In this document: positions 1 through 11,300 of the stretch, one piece after another | Layout: each line of letters begins with the position of its first letter | Numbering within the stretch: position 1 is the first letter of the stretch | From: Trichoplax adhaerens | Lineage: Eukaryota > Placozoa > Uniplacotomia > Trichoplacea > Trichoplacidae | NCBI RefSeq assembly: GCF_000150275.1 | Contig: NW_002060966.1 | Span: 221,590-285,589, forward strand | Direction of reading: 5' to 3' | DNA: 64,000 nucleotides | Made by a program: the position numbers and the translations under genes | Notes under the pieces: model-generated | The model's database searches: none | What the model was told of the DNA's origin: nothing | Seen by the model: the letters and a program-made list of their open reading frames with translations, nothing else

Positions 1-774
1 TTTTGTTTTCTTCCTTGCAATTTCAGTTTTATTTCTGGAAAGAGATGAATTTAATTTGGAATTCTTGATGGCACCTTTGGAAGTTGCATTTTTAGAAGGT
101 ACGATAACCAATCCTTTATGCCCCTGGTGACGATGGTGTACACCTTTGCTTTTTAAACCGTTGGAAGTTTTATTGCTTAATTGCCGATGAATGACGTTCG
201 AAGGATTTTTTTTCAATTTATTACCAAAGGCTTGAGAGTAAACATCATTTTTATTTAAAGCAAAGGTATTATTAGGTTTCTTTTTCGGTAATGACTGCTT
301 AAACGGCAATTTGAAGGTATCCAATTTTTTCTTACTCAATTGTTGCATGATCTGAATTTTTTTACGCTGATTTGATGTATCATTCATTTTAGATTCAAAC
401 TTATAAAAATTGGAATTCAATTTAGATGATTGATGGAATGATTTCTGCTTAAGTTTAGGCGAGAGTTTACTGCCACTGTCAACAGAATTGGACTTTAAAC
501 GAACCGATTTTGATTTGCTATTGATGTAATTTTTAGCCGCATTTTGAAGATTTTTTCTCTCGTCTAGAGGTGATATTTTCTCTTTCTGCTGGTGCGATTT
601 CTTATCCTTAGATGATTGCTGATGCTCAGGCTGACTAGTTATAATCATGGCGAAAAAGAAAACAGCAATTAAAACTACAACTAAAACTTTACATCGTTTT
701 AATTTACGATAACGCGATTCTCTAATCATTTTGGATAGACGATTAGTACGAGGACTTTCATCGGGATTATTCAT
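1..774 (-). CDS. Type II membrane protein, N-terminal exon (partial)
   Basis: An open frame of 258 codons runs from an ATG at 774 down to the window edge without a stop, so the 3' part lies outside. The first ~27 residues are hydrophilic and rich in Arg/Lys. They are followed by one hydrophobic segment (about residues 28-45, VLVVVLIAVFFFAMIIT), then a long Lys/Ser/Asn/Gln-rich stretch with several N-x-S/T sites. This layout (short basic cytosolic tail, signal anchor, long hydrophilic stem) is typical of Golgi type II enzymes such as glycosyltransferases and sulfotransferases. The catalytic domain is not in the window, so the family cannot be named. I chose the ATG at 774 because it is the first in the frame and is followed directly by the tail-plus-anchor pattern. 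The stem is unusually basic and low in complexity. The open frame is solid; the enzyme class is inference. Confidence 0.7.
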   Translation of the reverse strand, partial: MNNPDESPRTNRLSKMIRESRYRKLKRCKVLVVVLIAVFFFAMIITSQPEHQQSSKDKKSHQQKEKISPLDERKNLQNAAKNYINSKSKSVRLKSNSVDSGSKLSPKLKQKSFHQSSKLNSNFYKFESKMNDTSNQRKKIQIMQQLSKKKLDTFKLPFKQSLPKKKPNNTFALNKNDVYSQAFGNKLKKNPSNVIHRQLSNKTSNGLKSKGVHHRHQGHKGLVIVPSKNATSKGAIKNSKLNSSLSRNKTEIARKKTK

Positions 775-3700
775 GATGGCGATTTAATACAACTAAAACT
801 AAAATGACAAATTGCTAATACTATTAGACAAATTGAACCAAATTGGTCAACATCTGTATCATAGGCTATTCATTGTCTATTTCAGTCGCATCCGATGAAT
901 TTGAAAAATTCTGTTTTTCTCATTTATTCGTGTGAATGATCCCTTTACCAGATGTTGCCTACAATTTAAAAAGTTGATTGGACGCTAAAATTATCGATCG
1001 CGTGCCGAAATTTGGCCATTTCTATTTATTTTTGGTCGTCTTTATTAGAAAGGGATCCACCTTAATCTTTTAATTCAAGTTGTACATAAATTCACTCTTT
1101 CGATCCATAGACTGCATAGCCACCAGGGTTAACCTTAAAATATTATATATTAACTGATGATTTACAACGCTCGGAGAATTAGGTTCTACGTAAGGAATAG
1201 GGTAAAATTTACAATTATTATTATCATGCTGAACGAGCGTAAGATTTTCTTATATGATATCACTAATTAAGGATGTTACGGACATACGCGAAATGTAAGC
1301 AACATAAGGCAAAAATAAAGGTTGAATTAAAGTTGATGCTGTGCATCAGTAAATAATAAATATTATTGTGTGCTATAGAATACGCTAATTTACTTATTTC
1401 AAACTCATCAGCGTTCGTAGTAGATAATTATACTTCTAATTATATCAAAGATTATCACTAGATATTCCAATAATTAGAAGTTATTTTTAATCCGCTATGA
1501 TCATGGCACGTGCTTGGGATAATACGGCATCATAACAGCGATCAATCATGTTTAATTAAAGTATAAACTCATTATGCGATTTAATCAACTATAAGAAAAG
1601 GGAAGCGATTGAATAGTAAACCTAAAGCTTATTTATTTGCCTTTGCAGCATTAACTTCTACATAACATTAGTACAAAAGTAAGCAGTGAAACAAAGTGTT
1701 ATGTAAAACAACCGCATGTTCATGAGACAGAATTTATTCATAAACCACGGTATGATGGCCATGGAAAGCTAGGCCAAGCTTTGCATAAGATAGAAATTAA
1801 AAACCCGTCTACATTCACATAATGCAAAACAAGGTAACCATTTATTGATTACATTTTATTTATTTGCAAAACTTTTGAAAACCTAGAGCAAAATATTGCA
1901 GTGAGAAAGCATTCATGTCATGGAAAGAAATCTTGCTATTTTGACTTCTATCATTAACATTTAGCATGGATTTAGTTGCCTAGAAGATTTGTTGAATCTT
2001 ATTGACTAGTTTTCAAAAGCCGTCGATCCGAAGCTCTGTTAAAACAAATTATCTAAACGTAGTAGGATATGGAAATTTCCTTTATGTTCTATACCTTTTG
2101 TATATCGCGAGATTGAAGACTAGCAAAGATAATGATTTTTGGTAAACAAGTTCCGTAAATGATGTTATTAAGCGATAGAAACTCTTGGTTTTAATAATCT
2201 ACAATAAGTGAATTGCTTTAATGCAATTAAATTAGTATCGGAAGTTTAATTTATCTTAATATACATATTAAATTGCCCCTTATTACTGAACGATATTTAC
2301 AATCTACTACCATATAGTGGAATTTTATTACATTTCGAAGAATATTTCTTATCGTAGACTTTCTCAACGTAGCTTTACTTTATTAGTAACTTTAGAAACT
2401 AGGTAAATCATGCATACGGAAAAAGTGACAAGCAAGCTTTTAATGTACTTTTAGCAAAAGGTGATTTAACAGCTAGTCTAAATATACGATGAAAGGGTTT
2501 TGATCCTCAACATTTGCAATTGCAGAGTCGAAATTTGAGTTATTAATTCGAGAAAATCTCTAATATGACGTAATATAGCCAGCATCGCTTTAACCTTAAA
2601 AGTAAGGTTTAATTAATATCTATCTGTCAGAGAAGAATTCACTTCTCTGCCTGTAATAGCTTATCCATAACGCGATACAACATCCCTTTGCCTTATTTTA
2701 CTCGAGAGTTAATAATTATATTACTTATTGAGCACGCCATCATCTACAATCATCCTACTATATATCGAACAACTGACAGTTTAACTAAGTCACAGATTGC
2801 TTTACTTTAAATAGCAATGATGTAATATATAATATTACAATATAATATTATATATAGTTTAATAGATAAATGCTTACTTCTATGGTATTATCTATAGTAT
2901 TATCTATTTGGGTATTGATAATCGATAATGTCATTCTAATCGTACTGTAAATTAACTAATATTTACAACATAAAGTCAGAGTTCAGTTTGTTCAAAAGAT
3001 AGAATAATGATTACCGATTGTCTGACGATAGCGAGATCGCCAGTATTTAGAGTTGTCTTTTTGGTAGATATTGAGATGGACAAATCTGATGGTAGGCTCG
3101 TAGTGTTGTATTTCTCGTTTTCCTTTTAAATTTTTCCGTTACAATTGTAGAATTGTGACCATATAATTATCAAAGATTTGAGTTAGCGATAATAGTGATG
3201 AGCCTGGCAAGTCTTTTATGACTATTCATTCAAGCAATGTATTGTGTGAAATATTGTATCATGCCTGTGATGCAGTGTTATGTCATACCGAAATTCTGAA
3301 CGTGGATTAACAGTTAATAAGAATAATAGTTTCGTAAGAATTCTTAATTATCAAACAGCTGATTGATTGGTCGATCCGAAGTGCTAAATTATCGTTCCAT
3401 TACCAAATGCTAACTACTGATATAAATAATTAATAATTACTTAACAATTTTATACCTGTGTTATTGTTCTGTACATGCTGGCCTTAGACGGATGATATTA
3501 TTCAGGATTATGGATTACCTAAAATGGAAGCAACCATTCTTTATCGATAATGATTATAATCAATAGCTTGAAGAAGCATTTTAGCACTGACAGCGACAGT
3601 ACGTTACCATTGGTATGAATTGAATGAAAATAACAGATATGTACTTATTGATTTAATGAAGAGCTGCTAACTTAATTGTTTTATGAATAATTTTAATAAA

Positions 3701-4935
3701 TTTCTTGAAGTCTAATTTCTTTGTACAAGACATAGACAGGTTAATTTATATAAAATGACAAATTATCAATTTGTTTATTTAAATGTCACACAGTATGTAC
3801 ACAATTTTTACGCAAGCGTAAGCAGGCCTAATTCACTAAAACTGCAGAGCTAATAAAAGCACTTAATTTTTCAAAGGCAAAGTAAAGAGTGGAAATAAAG
3901 TGCTTTCTACCGATTTATTTCTAGCCATGATGTCTCAATATCGAAATTTTACGTCGATTTTCCTTATAGAAACTATTATTTGAAATCTCTAATCATATTC
4001 GAATTCTAAGGAATAGGATAGAAAATTGGCAGTAATTATAAAACAGCTTTAATAATATTAAAACTCTTCAAGTAAACAATGGCAAACCTCATTTCTAGCT
4101 ATCCTATCTGCATATACTATAATTCTTTACTATTTTATGACATGGCTACCACCTAGATAATGCAGATGGAGAGCAATAATAATGCTGCTAATGCTGGTTA
4201 AATTTCTAGCAGAACACGAAATAAATTCATTGCTAATTTATAGTTCAAAAATCCTATTTTATATCTAATTTCTATTTACAGCTAGAAAAATCATTCTAGA
4301 TGGTGGATGAAATCATTTATTAGCATTTTAATTGTGCCCTTTCCGTTCATTTATCACCATCGAGTATAATATAGCACAGCATCCTTCTACGGTTATAAAT
4401 TGAGAATTTGGACTTATTTATGACGTCATATATCAGAATATGAAATACCAGATGTTACAACTTTTGCCCAATGTCATGAATTGGCAGGGAAAATATAACA
4501 GCAGTAACAATCTGAAGGTAATGGTTTATCCAACCTATCTGTTTACTGGCACAAAACACATTGACAGTAATAATATTCATGCTTGATCGCCGATTATCGT
4601 TGCTTTCGGTGAGAAATACGCCAAATGGTTGCATTGAAATGATATGTATCAAATTAGCATGATGGTATTTCAATCAGAAAATTGGAAAAAAATTAGTTCG
4701 TATTGATTAAATGACAATAAATACCGTTATCAGCCAAGTTCATGGATATCAAGGTCACGATTCCGGTCGTTTTTGCAATGTCATTTTGATCGTTTAGTCA
4801 TGTAATAGCCATTAAATTGTAATGAAAATTTGCCTATTTTTTACTGGAAGATCCTTTATTAACTTGAATACTTTGGCTATTCTGGTAGATTATAATGACA
4901 GAATACTCCAGATCCAATGATCATCCGTAAATAAG
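775..4935. other. Gene-poor AT-rich intergenic region
   Basis: No exon with a recognisable protein family or a convincing splice-bounded frame is visible on either strand. The DNA is AT-rich, with short AT dinucleotide stretches, for example around 2820-2870. A 72-codon minus-strand frame at 4455-4673 has no recognisable motif and no supporting signals. Confidence 0.6.
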
Positions 4936-4943
4936 TATAAAAG
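4936..4943 (+). promoter_or_regulatory. TATA box upstream of a signal-peptide ORF
   Basis: A TATAAAAG octamer lies about 110 bp upstream of the ATG at 5055. Roughly 30 bp downstream of it is a CCCAGTC stretch that could serve as an initiator. The spacing fits a TATA-type core promoter reading right. The match is visible; promoter function is inferred. Confidence 0.45.
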
Positions 4944-5054
4944 AGAGATTACTGCACTACCTATGCCGCAAGTCCCAGTCGAAACTTTCTCTTATAAACG
5001 ACGATAATACTAAATCGATTAAGTTATGAAGATTTTGAGGCTTCATCATTCGGT

Positions 5055-5183
5055 ATGAAAATAAACATTTCCTTTAAATTGATTCATTTCTTGAGTCTTT
5101 CTGTTATCGTTTACTCTGGGAGTTTAAGCTCTACTGCAAGAGCTATCAATATATTTGACTTTGATCATTATTATAGCTGTTAA
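5055..5183 (+). CDS. Signal-peptide ORF or first exon (42 codons)
   Basis: The frame starts at the ATG at 5055. It opens with a short polar stretch, then a hydrophobic core (IHFLSLSVIVYSG) and a small-residue region ending in SSTARA, the classic shape of a cleavable signal peptide. It stops after 42 codons at a TAA (5181-5183). A TATA box lies 110 bp upstream. It could be the first exon of the temptin-like gene at 6006, which lacks its own signal peptide. However, none of the GT dinucleotides in this frame gives the phase needed to join that exon cleanly. It could instead be a free-standing small secreted peptide. The signal-peptide character is clear; the gene assignment is not. Confidence 0.4.
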   Translation: MKINISFKLIHFLSLSVIVYSGSLSSTARAINIFDFDHYYSC

Positions 5184-6005
5184 TCCTATTGATTTATCCA
5201 ATGTACAGATAAATAATTAAATTGATTTTATTAATATCCATAAAGCAGAAATAAAAGTAAGATGGGCCAAAAAACGATCTTTATTAAAGCAATAAAATTG
5301 TAAAGACAGAAATAAAAGAGTCAATGTTGGACACAGTCATTGTATCTGATACGAATTAGGATATAGTACTGGTAGTTACGGTGATTTTTAAATTGACACC
5401 TATCTACTTTCAGTATTTTTTTAATGTATGTATTAGTTCATATCCAAGCAATAAAACAAAATAGAAAATAACATCAGCTTATTACTTTCGCTTCCGTTTT
5501 CATAGCTTGCTTGGAAGCAATAGCTAATAATATGGATAATTAATATACCGGCTTGAATTAGTATTGTATTCAATCATAGCTTCAGAAAGAAATCGAAAAT
5601 GATTTTTACATCTCTTTATTCCTATTTTCAAACACTTTAAGAATGGAATCACTTTAATGCCTTTTATTTCATTCATCCACTTTTTAGAATAGTGAACTAA
5701 ATTGAATAAAATCGTATGGACGCTTTTCTAATGAAAGAAAACTTGAATAGAAGCGTAATTTATCTAAATGAAAATTCTTTCAAATTTTTTTATCGGCGAA
5801 AAGAAAGGAAAACTGAATGGAAGTGCATATGTATAAGGCTATTCGCGATCATATTCTCATATCAGTTTAAAGTGATCCTTTATTCGTTTAAGAAATCAAC
5901 GATTAGAATGGCATCTGCTTATGTCTAACTTACTCACATAAGTATTATGATCATGGTAATGCAATTTATACAGCCTTTTCCAGTGCAAAATTGATATGAA
6001 AACAG
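5184..6005 (+). other. Spacer or intron before the temptin-like exon
   Basis: AT-rich DNA with no recognised exon. A 70-codon frame at 5716-5928 is Lys/Ile/Phe-rich and matches nothing I recognise. If the ORF at 5055 and the exon at 6006 belong together, this is an intron of about 0.8 kb. Confidence 0.4.
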
Positions 6006-6477
6006 ATTACTTAATGGTAACAGATTTTCAAATCATTGCAATCTTCAAACCAATTGGTCTTGCACAATTTCGCATAATGCTAGCTCAGCTAGTGCAGCAT
6101 TAAATCCTTTTGGTATAGCTTTTAAAAAAACAACATATACTTGGACGAATGCTTTATGTCAAAACGACAATGACGGCGACGGCTTAACGAATAGTATCGC
6201 GCTTGGTGATCCTAACTGCGTTTGGAATAAGAATCGCACACCTCATCGAATCGTTAATATTACTCATCTAGGAATTTGAGATCCTGTTAAAGAGGCAAAG
6301 TGCTACGGTAAACAAGACTGGTTATTATGTCCTTTCAAGAATGTTATCCCTCCTACTATAAAACCTGCAGGTACAACACCAATCCCAACCAATGCAACAA
6401 CATCAACCAATTCTGCTTCAAGTGCTATACCATCCATCCAATCTATTTGGATAATATCTAGTTTCTCCCTAATATGA
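6006..6477 (+). pseudogene. Temptin-like secreted protein exon with a nonsense codon
   Basis: Reading from a CAG acceptor ending at 6005, the frame encodes the temptin-type Cys domain: an NGN..NHC start, LNPFG, YTWTNALC, DNDGDGLTN and GDPNCVW. These are family hallmarks; temptins are secreted, disulfide-rich proteins first known from Aplysia mating attractants. At 6277-6279 the frame meets TGA exactly where family members have the Cys of a GICDP-like motif (here GI-stop-DP). The same frame then continues for 65 codons (DPVKEAKCYGKQDW and on) through a Thr/Ser/Pro-rich stretch to a short hydrophobic C-terminus, ending at TGA 6475-6477. That tail would suit a GPI anchor signal or a membrane segment. 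The signal peptide is not in this exon. A single base change explains the break, so this is either a very young pseudogene, a null allele or a sequence error. Confidence 0.75.
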
Positions 6478-8137
6478 TGGGTAAAAACGGACTTGTGAAA
6501 CCTTTCAAAGAGTCATTATTTGAAAAGTATTCATTAATTTTCGATCAATTTTGTATTTATTATTTTCCTTTTATCGCTTTTAGTGAGCTTTATGATTGAT
6601 ATAAAGATAAATCATGGAAGATAGCAGCTATCATTAATAAATACTGATTCTATCACGAAAACTCTTTATAAGTAAGATTTGATCTCTTCTATGCGACAGT
6701 TTCAATTTATTGAGCCTATAACCCTTCTTGTAGCTAATATTATAATCTGTCTACTAAACTACTTCACTTTAACAGTATCTAAATTATACGAATGTCCTAG
6801 ATCCTATCAATGAAATTCTTTACGTTTATCTTCGTCAACTTAAAGTAATCCATGACTTTAATCAATTTATATTTTCTGCACCTAAGCTCAAATTGAAAAT
6901 GCAGCTTTGCACTTTAAATTAGCAATTTTTAGTAATTAAATAAAATATCATGCTTCATTACATGGTATGGTAGTCATCAGCGCTACCTAAATTTCTTCAT
7001 CGCAATAAATAGAATATTAAAAATTAGATATTATAATTCGTCCACAAGTTCCTTTAAATAACGGAACTTGATAATTTATCTATGTCCCGTTTATTTCTTA
7101 GCTATTTTAAAGGACCTGTTGGATTTCATATTTTCGTCTATAACGATACACTATTAATATTTCTTGCTTAATTCATATGTTATCAAACCTATGGAAGAGT
7201 TTTTGGAAGCCTTAGGAAATACAGTATTATATCAGAAATAGTAATTAACATAATTACAAAGATTTTGTAACGATAACTAACAAAGAATTTAAAAAGCTAA
7301 ATTAATTAGAAAATGCAATAAACGAGGTTAAAGCAATATAAGAATTTTTAAATTGGAATCAAGATACGTTTTAAATGTCTCATAGATCAATACTATCAGT
7401 CTACAAGCTGACAAGCGGCTATATCAATATTTCAACAGTTAGCGAATCGATCTAGTTACGATAATTGAAAAATCGATTGATATTAAATTCATTGCAAACA
7501 AGTGTAGTAAGTATAACTCGTTAATGCAGTACGGCATCGTGCTATATTTTAAAATATATTTAGCTAGTGCATGCAGCACTTCAAGGCCGTATCATGAAAT
7601 AAAGAAATAGTTCTGAATTAGTTTATATTTTATGCTTAATAATAGACTTCAAATATAGCAGATATGAAATCCTTCTATTAGGCTTGTAGAAGACTAGGTA
7701 TGCCCTACTAGAAGTATATCATCCAACTTATTGCAGATACCTTAATATACTACGGTACTTTGGTTAATAATTTGATTGCACCTTAAATGTATGACAGAAT
7801 TACCATTGTACTGTAAACTATGATTGGTAGACATTAATTCATTTATCGATGATCTTGCACTGCCAATTTTGAAGTTGTAGTACTATACTGAAATCAATGT
7901 TTTTCTTAAAATAGCGGTCAAATATTTGAGTTGATGAATAAGCTATCGTGCTTATTAATGTCTTTCATTATATTTCGGATTTGAAATTTGGTTAACATTA
8001 ATGTTACAAATTAAGCAAATGTGATTGTATTGTACTCCACCAAAGGAATTAAATAAGCTATATATTTTCCTGAATTACTAATTTTATCTAAGGAATTTTA
8101 GTGAAAGACTTTATCTAGAGCTAGAATAGAATTACAT
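6478..8137. other. Intergenic AT-rich DNA
   Basis: I see no gene, RNA or clear repeat here on either strand. Confidence 0.55.
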
Positions 8138-8366
8138 GATACTATGAAAGTATCAATATCAATGATTTTTTGATCCTCCTTGCTAGTAATCGAAAAGTTA
8201 AATGCAAAAAATCAGAAACAAATTGCCGCCATAAAAATGAAAGTCAATCATAAATTATCACATCCACTAGCAATAAAATTTTATATTTCTGATTTTTTGC
8301 ATTCAACTTTTCGATTACTAGCAATGAGGATCAAAAAATCATTGATATTGATACTTTCATAGTATC
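8138..8366. mobile_element. 229-bp fold-back element (MITE-like)
   Basis: Two 81-bp arms, 8138-8218 and 8286-8366, are inverted complements with only about two mismatches, around a 67-bp centre. Each arm tip also carries a small palindrome (GATACT..AGTATC). A clear target-site duplication is not visible at the edges. There is no transposase. The structure fits a non-autonomous miniature inverted-repeat element that would fold into a long hairpin. The 60-codon frame inside it is a by-product of the repeat. Confidence 0.8.
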
Positions 8367-11300
8367 GATTACTATTATCGCCACTATAAAACTAACGTGA
8401 ATTACATTTTAATTATGTGCGATACTGAGGATTGGCTACGATAGCAATTTGATACCTGTAGAGAATATAAAACATCACTATGTGTTTCTGATATATTATC
8501 GTTTATTTAAATCGGTAGCTGGATGACGAAACACTGTGACTAAATTAAATGCTGAGATGATATGAAATGATAGAATTATTTTAAGCCAAACTATTTGTAT
8601 TTCTATATTTACACTATCATCTGGCAAGGCATTTAAATATTATCATTCAATTAGTGAGCACTAGCCTTATATCGAAATTCAGCTAACGATTTAATAATAA
8701 AGTAAACGAAACAACGATTATCACCGTAGTACAAAAGTTGAACAATTTTCTTACAAAACTACGTATTTAGGTGCCACAGCAAGAATGATTTGGTAAGATT
8801 AATTGTTTACTAACATTGAATTGTGAAATTGATAATAATAAATCAAATCGTATATTGCTTTCAGATTAAACAGATTTTCTCTCATTGTATCTTGCTAACT
8901 AAACTTTGATTATTTCACGAAACCGAATTTCTGCGCTTTTATTCCATAAATTTTTGAGGGTTGTTAAATACAAAATTTGCAACGAAAATTACGTGTGAAA
9001 GTAAATTGGACAGATGTAAAATCAATTGTTAGATTAATTTGTTCAAATGCCTCAACATTGCAATACCGTCGAATATTTTTGATATATTCTTCTGAATAAT
9101 TAGTTATTATTTGATATAGAACATTGGGTGCACAGCATATTTTACTGACTAACGATGTGATTACTAGACCAGCGTAGTAACTTCACAATTTGCAGTTTCG
9201 CACATTCTACAATATATCGATTTTCACAGAATTATGTAAAATAGTCCGAAGCTTAGTCTAGGGTGAGTTGTATAAGAAAGATTTAAATGTAGGTTATAGT
9301 CTATCGATTGCAGTTCTTACTTTAAGTAAATTTTCCTCTTATATGCACATTATTTGTCGTTATTTTATCCTATAACTGTAATTCATACTGAAACTGCTAT
9401 TCTGTATTTAACCAATTTTAAACTAGACATAAATAGGGATTCATCTTGTATGCTATAAATAAGTTAAAAATAATTGAATTAATTATCTGGCGATCATCAA
9501 CTGCAGCTCTTCCAGCTATTATTTATTACCTTCCCTCAGTATTCCTGTGCCATTGTCTATTAATTATATTCTAAAAATTTTGGTCTAGATCAAGAAAAAG
9601 ATTACTAAGCTTATCCTATCTTTAAATTAAAAGCAAATAATAAAAAAGTACTTTAACTAAATTAAAATTGCATATAAAATAATTTTATTAACTATTCGTT
9701 GAGTTAGGTTAAGGACCTTCTTAGTTTAAATTTTAAAATCTTTGCAACAAAGCGCTATGAGATTTTAAATTCAGTTAAAATAAAATTTTACTTGTAATCA
9801 TGACCAGAGATACAAGTTACCATCTGTAAAGCTGGATCTATATAAACTATTATGACAGTAACCTATCAACAGAAAATTAATTGCTGGGTTTATTATTGCA
9901 AAACTTTAGGAACCTTCAAGATATGTGAAACGATTGCAAAATTGCTTTTGTTGAGTTCTTAACTTTGTCTTAAATACTGACCCTTTTGTTGTCGAAAATT
10001 CGGATAATAACTTAGGATAAAATTTAAATATAAATTACTGTTGCTGCTAGAACTACATACGACAGTAGTATGAATAGTGTATAATACTGTAGTTTAAGCG
10101 TAATATTCGATTTACCAAAGATTTTGGAACAACTTGCCATTATCGGAATTAGAGTGTGAAGACGACCGTCAAAATTGTGTATAAATTAATTTTAATTTGA
10201 TAATTTACTCCGTTAATCGGCATGAAAATCTTTAAAATAAAAAGTTATTGAATTAGTTTAGACCTGAAACAAATACGTGTAAGAATGGTTTTCTTTTATT
10301 AATAGTTGGTATACGTAGTTTTCTTAAACAAATAGCAAATTCCGAAAGAACTAACACCTGCATTAAATTGAAAGCAGAAATTAAATAACTGATCTGTAAT
10401 AAAACCGGAAATATTAGCCATAAAGATTTACCTATAGAATTTATATATGTACAGTATAAAAAACGGCAAGGAATAAAAGTTGCTTCAGTCCCCGATAATT
10501 GCGCTATTTTGCAGCGATATAACTACAAGATAACTAGCACCGAATAATGATACGATGGCATCTGGAAAATAAAATAGTTAAATTATATCATAATAAGGTA
10601 AATAGCTTGTTGTTTAGTAATAGCCAGAAATTTTTGCATCTTTCAAAGCTTTACTTGGATCTCGGGCTCTTAAGAACGAGCAATTAATAATTTTAAACTT
10701 GTCAAAATAAGCTTACGGTCAATGAAAATAGTTCTATTTAGCTGCAGTACGCACACATTAAATCGATATCAAGTCAGTAAGACCTTAAGGACTATGTAAT
10801 AATAGGAAAGAATAAGTCATAACGGGCCCTAATTTAATGTAAAGTAACATGCAAGCATATCTTATGTCATCTACCTCTTATATCGCATGTTTTTATGCAA
10901 CTATCAGATACTAGCTATGCAATAATCAGGTGAAACTTCTGTTTATATGTACAGCACCAATCTGAAATTAGACGTTATTGAATGCATTATTGTTGCGTAA
11001 TGAATTTATATACCGTTTAGAATTTTTGATTTTAAAGTTGAATTAAAAAAATAAGATATAAAGTATGAAATATGTAGAATATTTCTTTTACTTTTTCACA
11101 TGTATAAACAATCAGAACCCTATCGTAAGTAATTTACTACATTATTTACATACGTTCATTTACATTAAAGATGTTCTAAACTTCTTCATTATTCGGAAGT
11201 TTAGATTCTTATTGCTATTGTGACAACCTAAAAAAGTTGAAATTTATCAAATAGATTGGTGGATTGCATATAATTACCAATTTCGATGTAAAAATTGGAC

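Noticed and set aside
4455-4673. A 72-codon minus-strand frame
   Set aside because: No recognisable family and no acceptor/donor pairing with neighbours.
8180-8362. A 60-codon plus-strand frame
   Set aside because: It is contained in the fold-back element and mirrors its inverted repeats; no independent coding signal.
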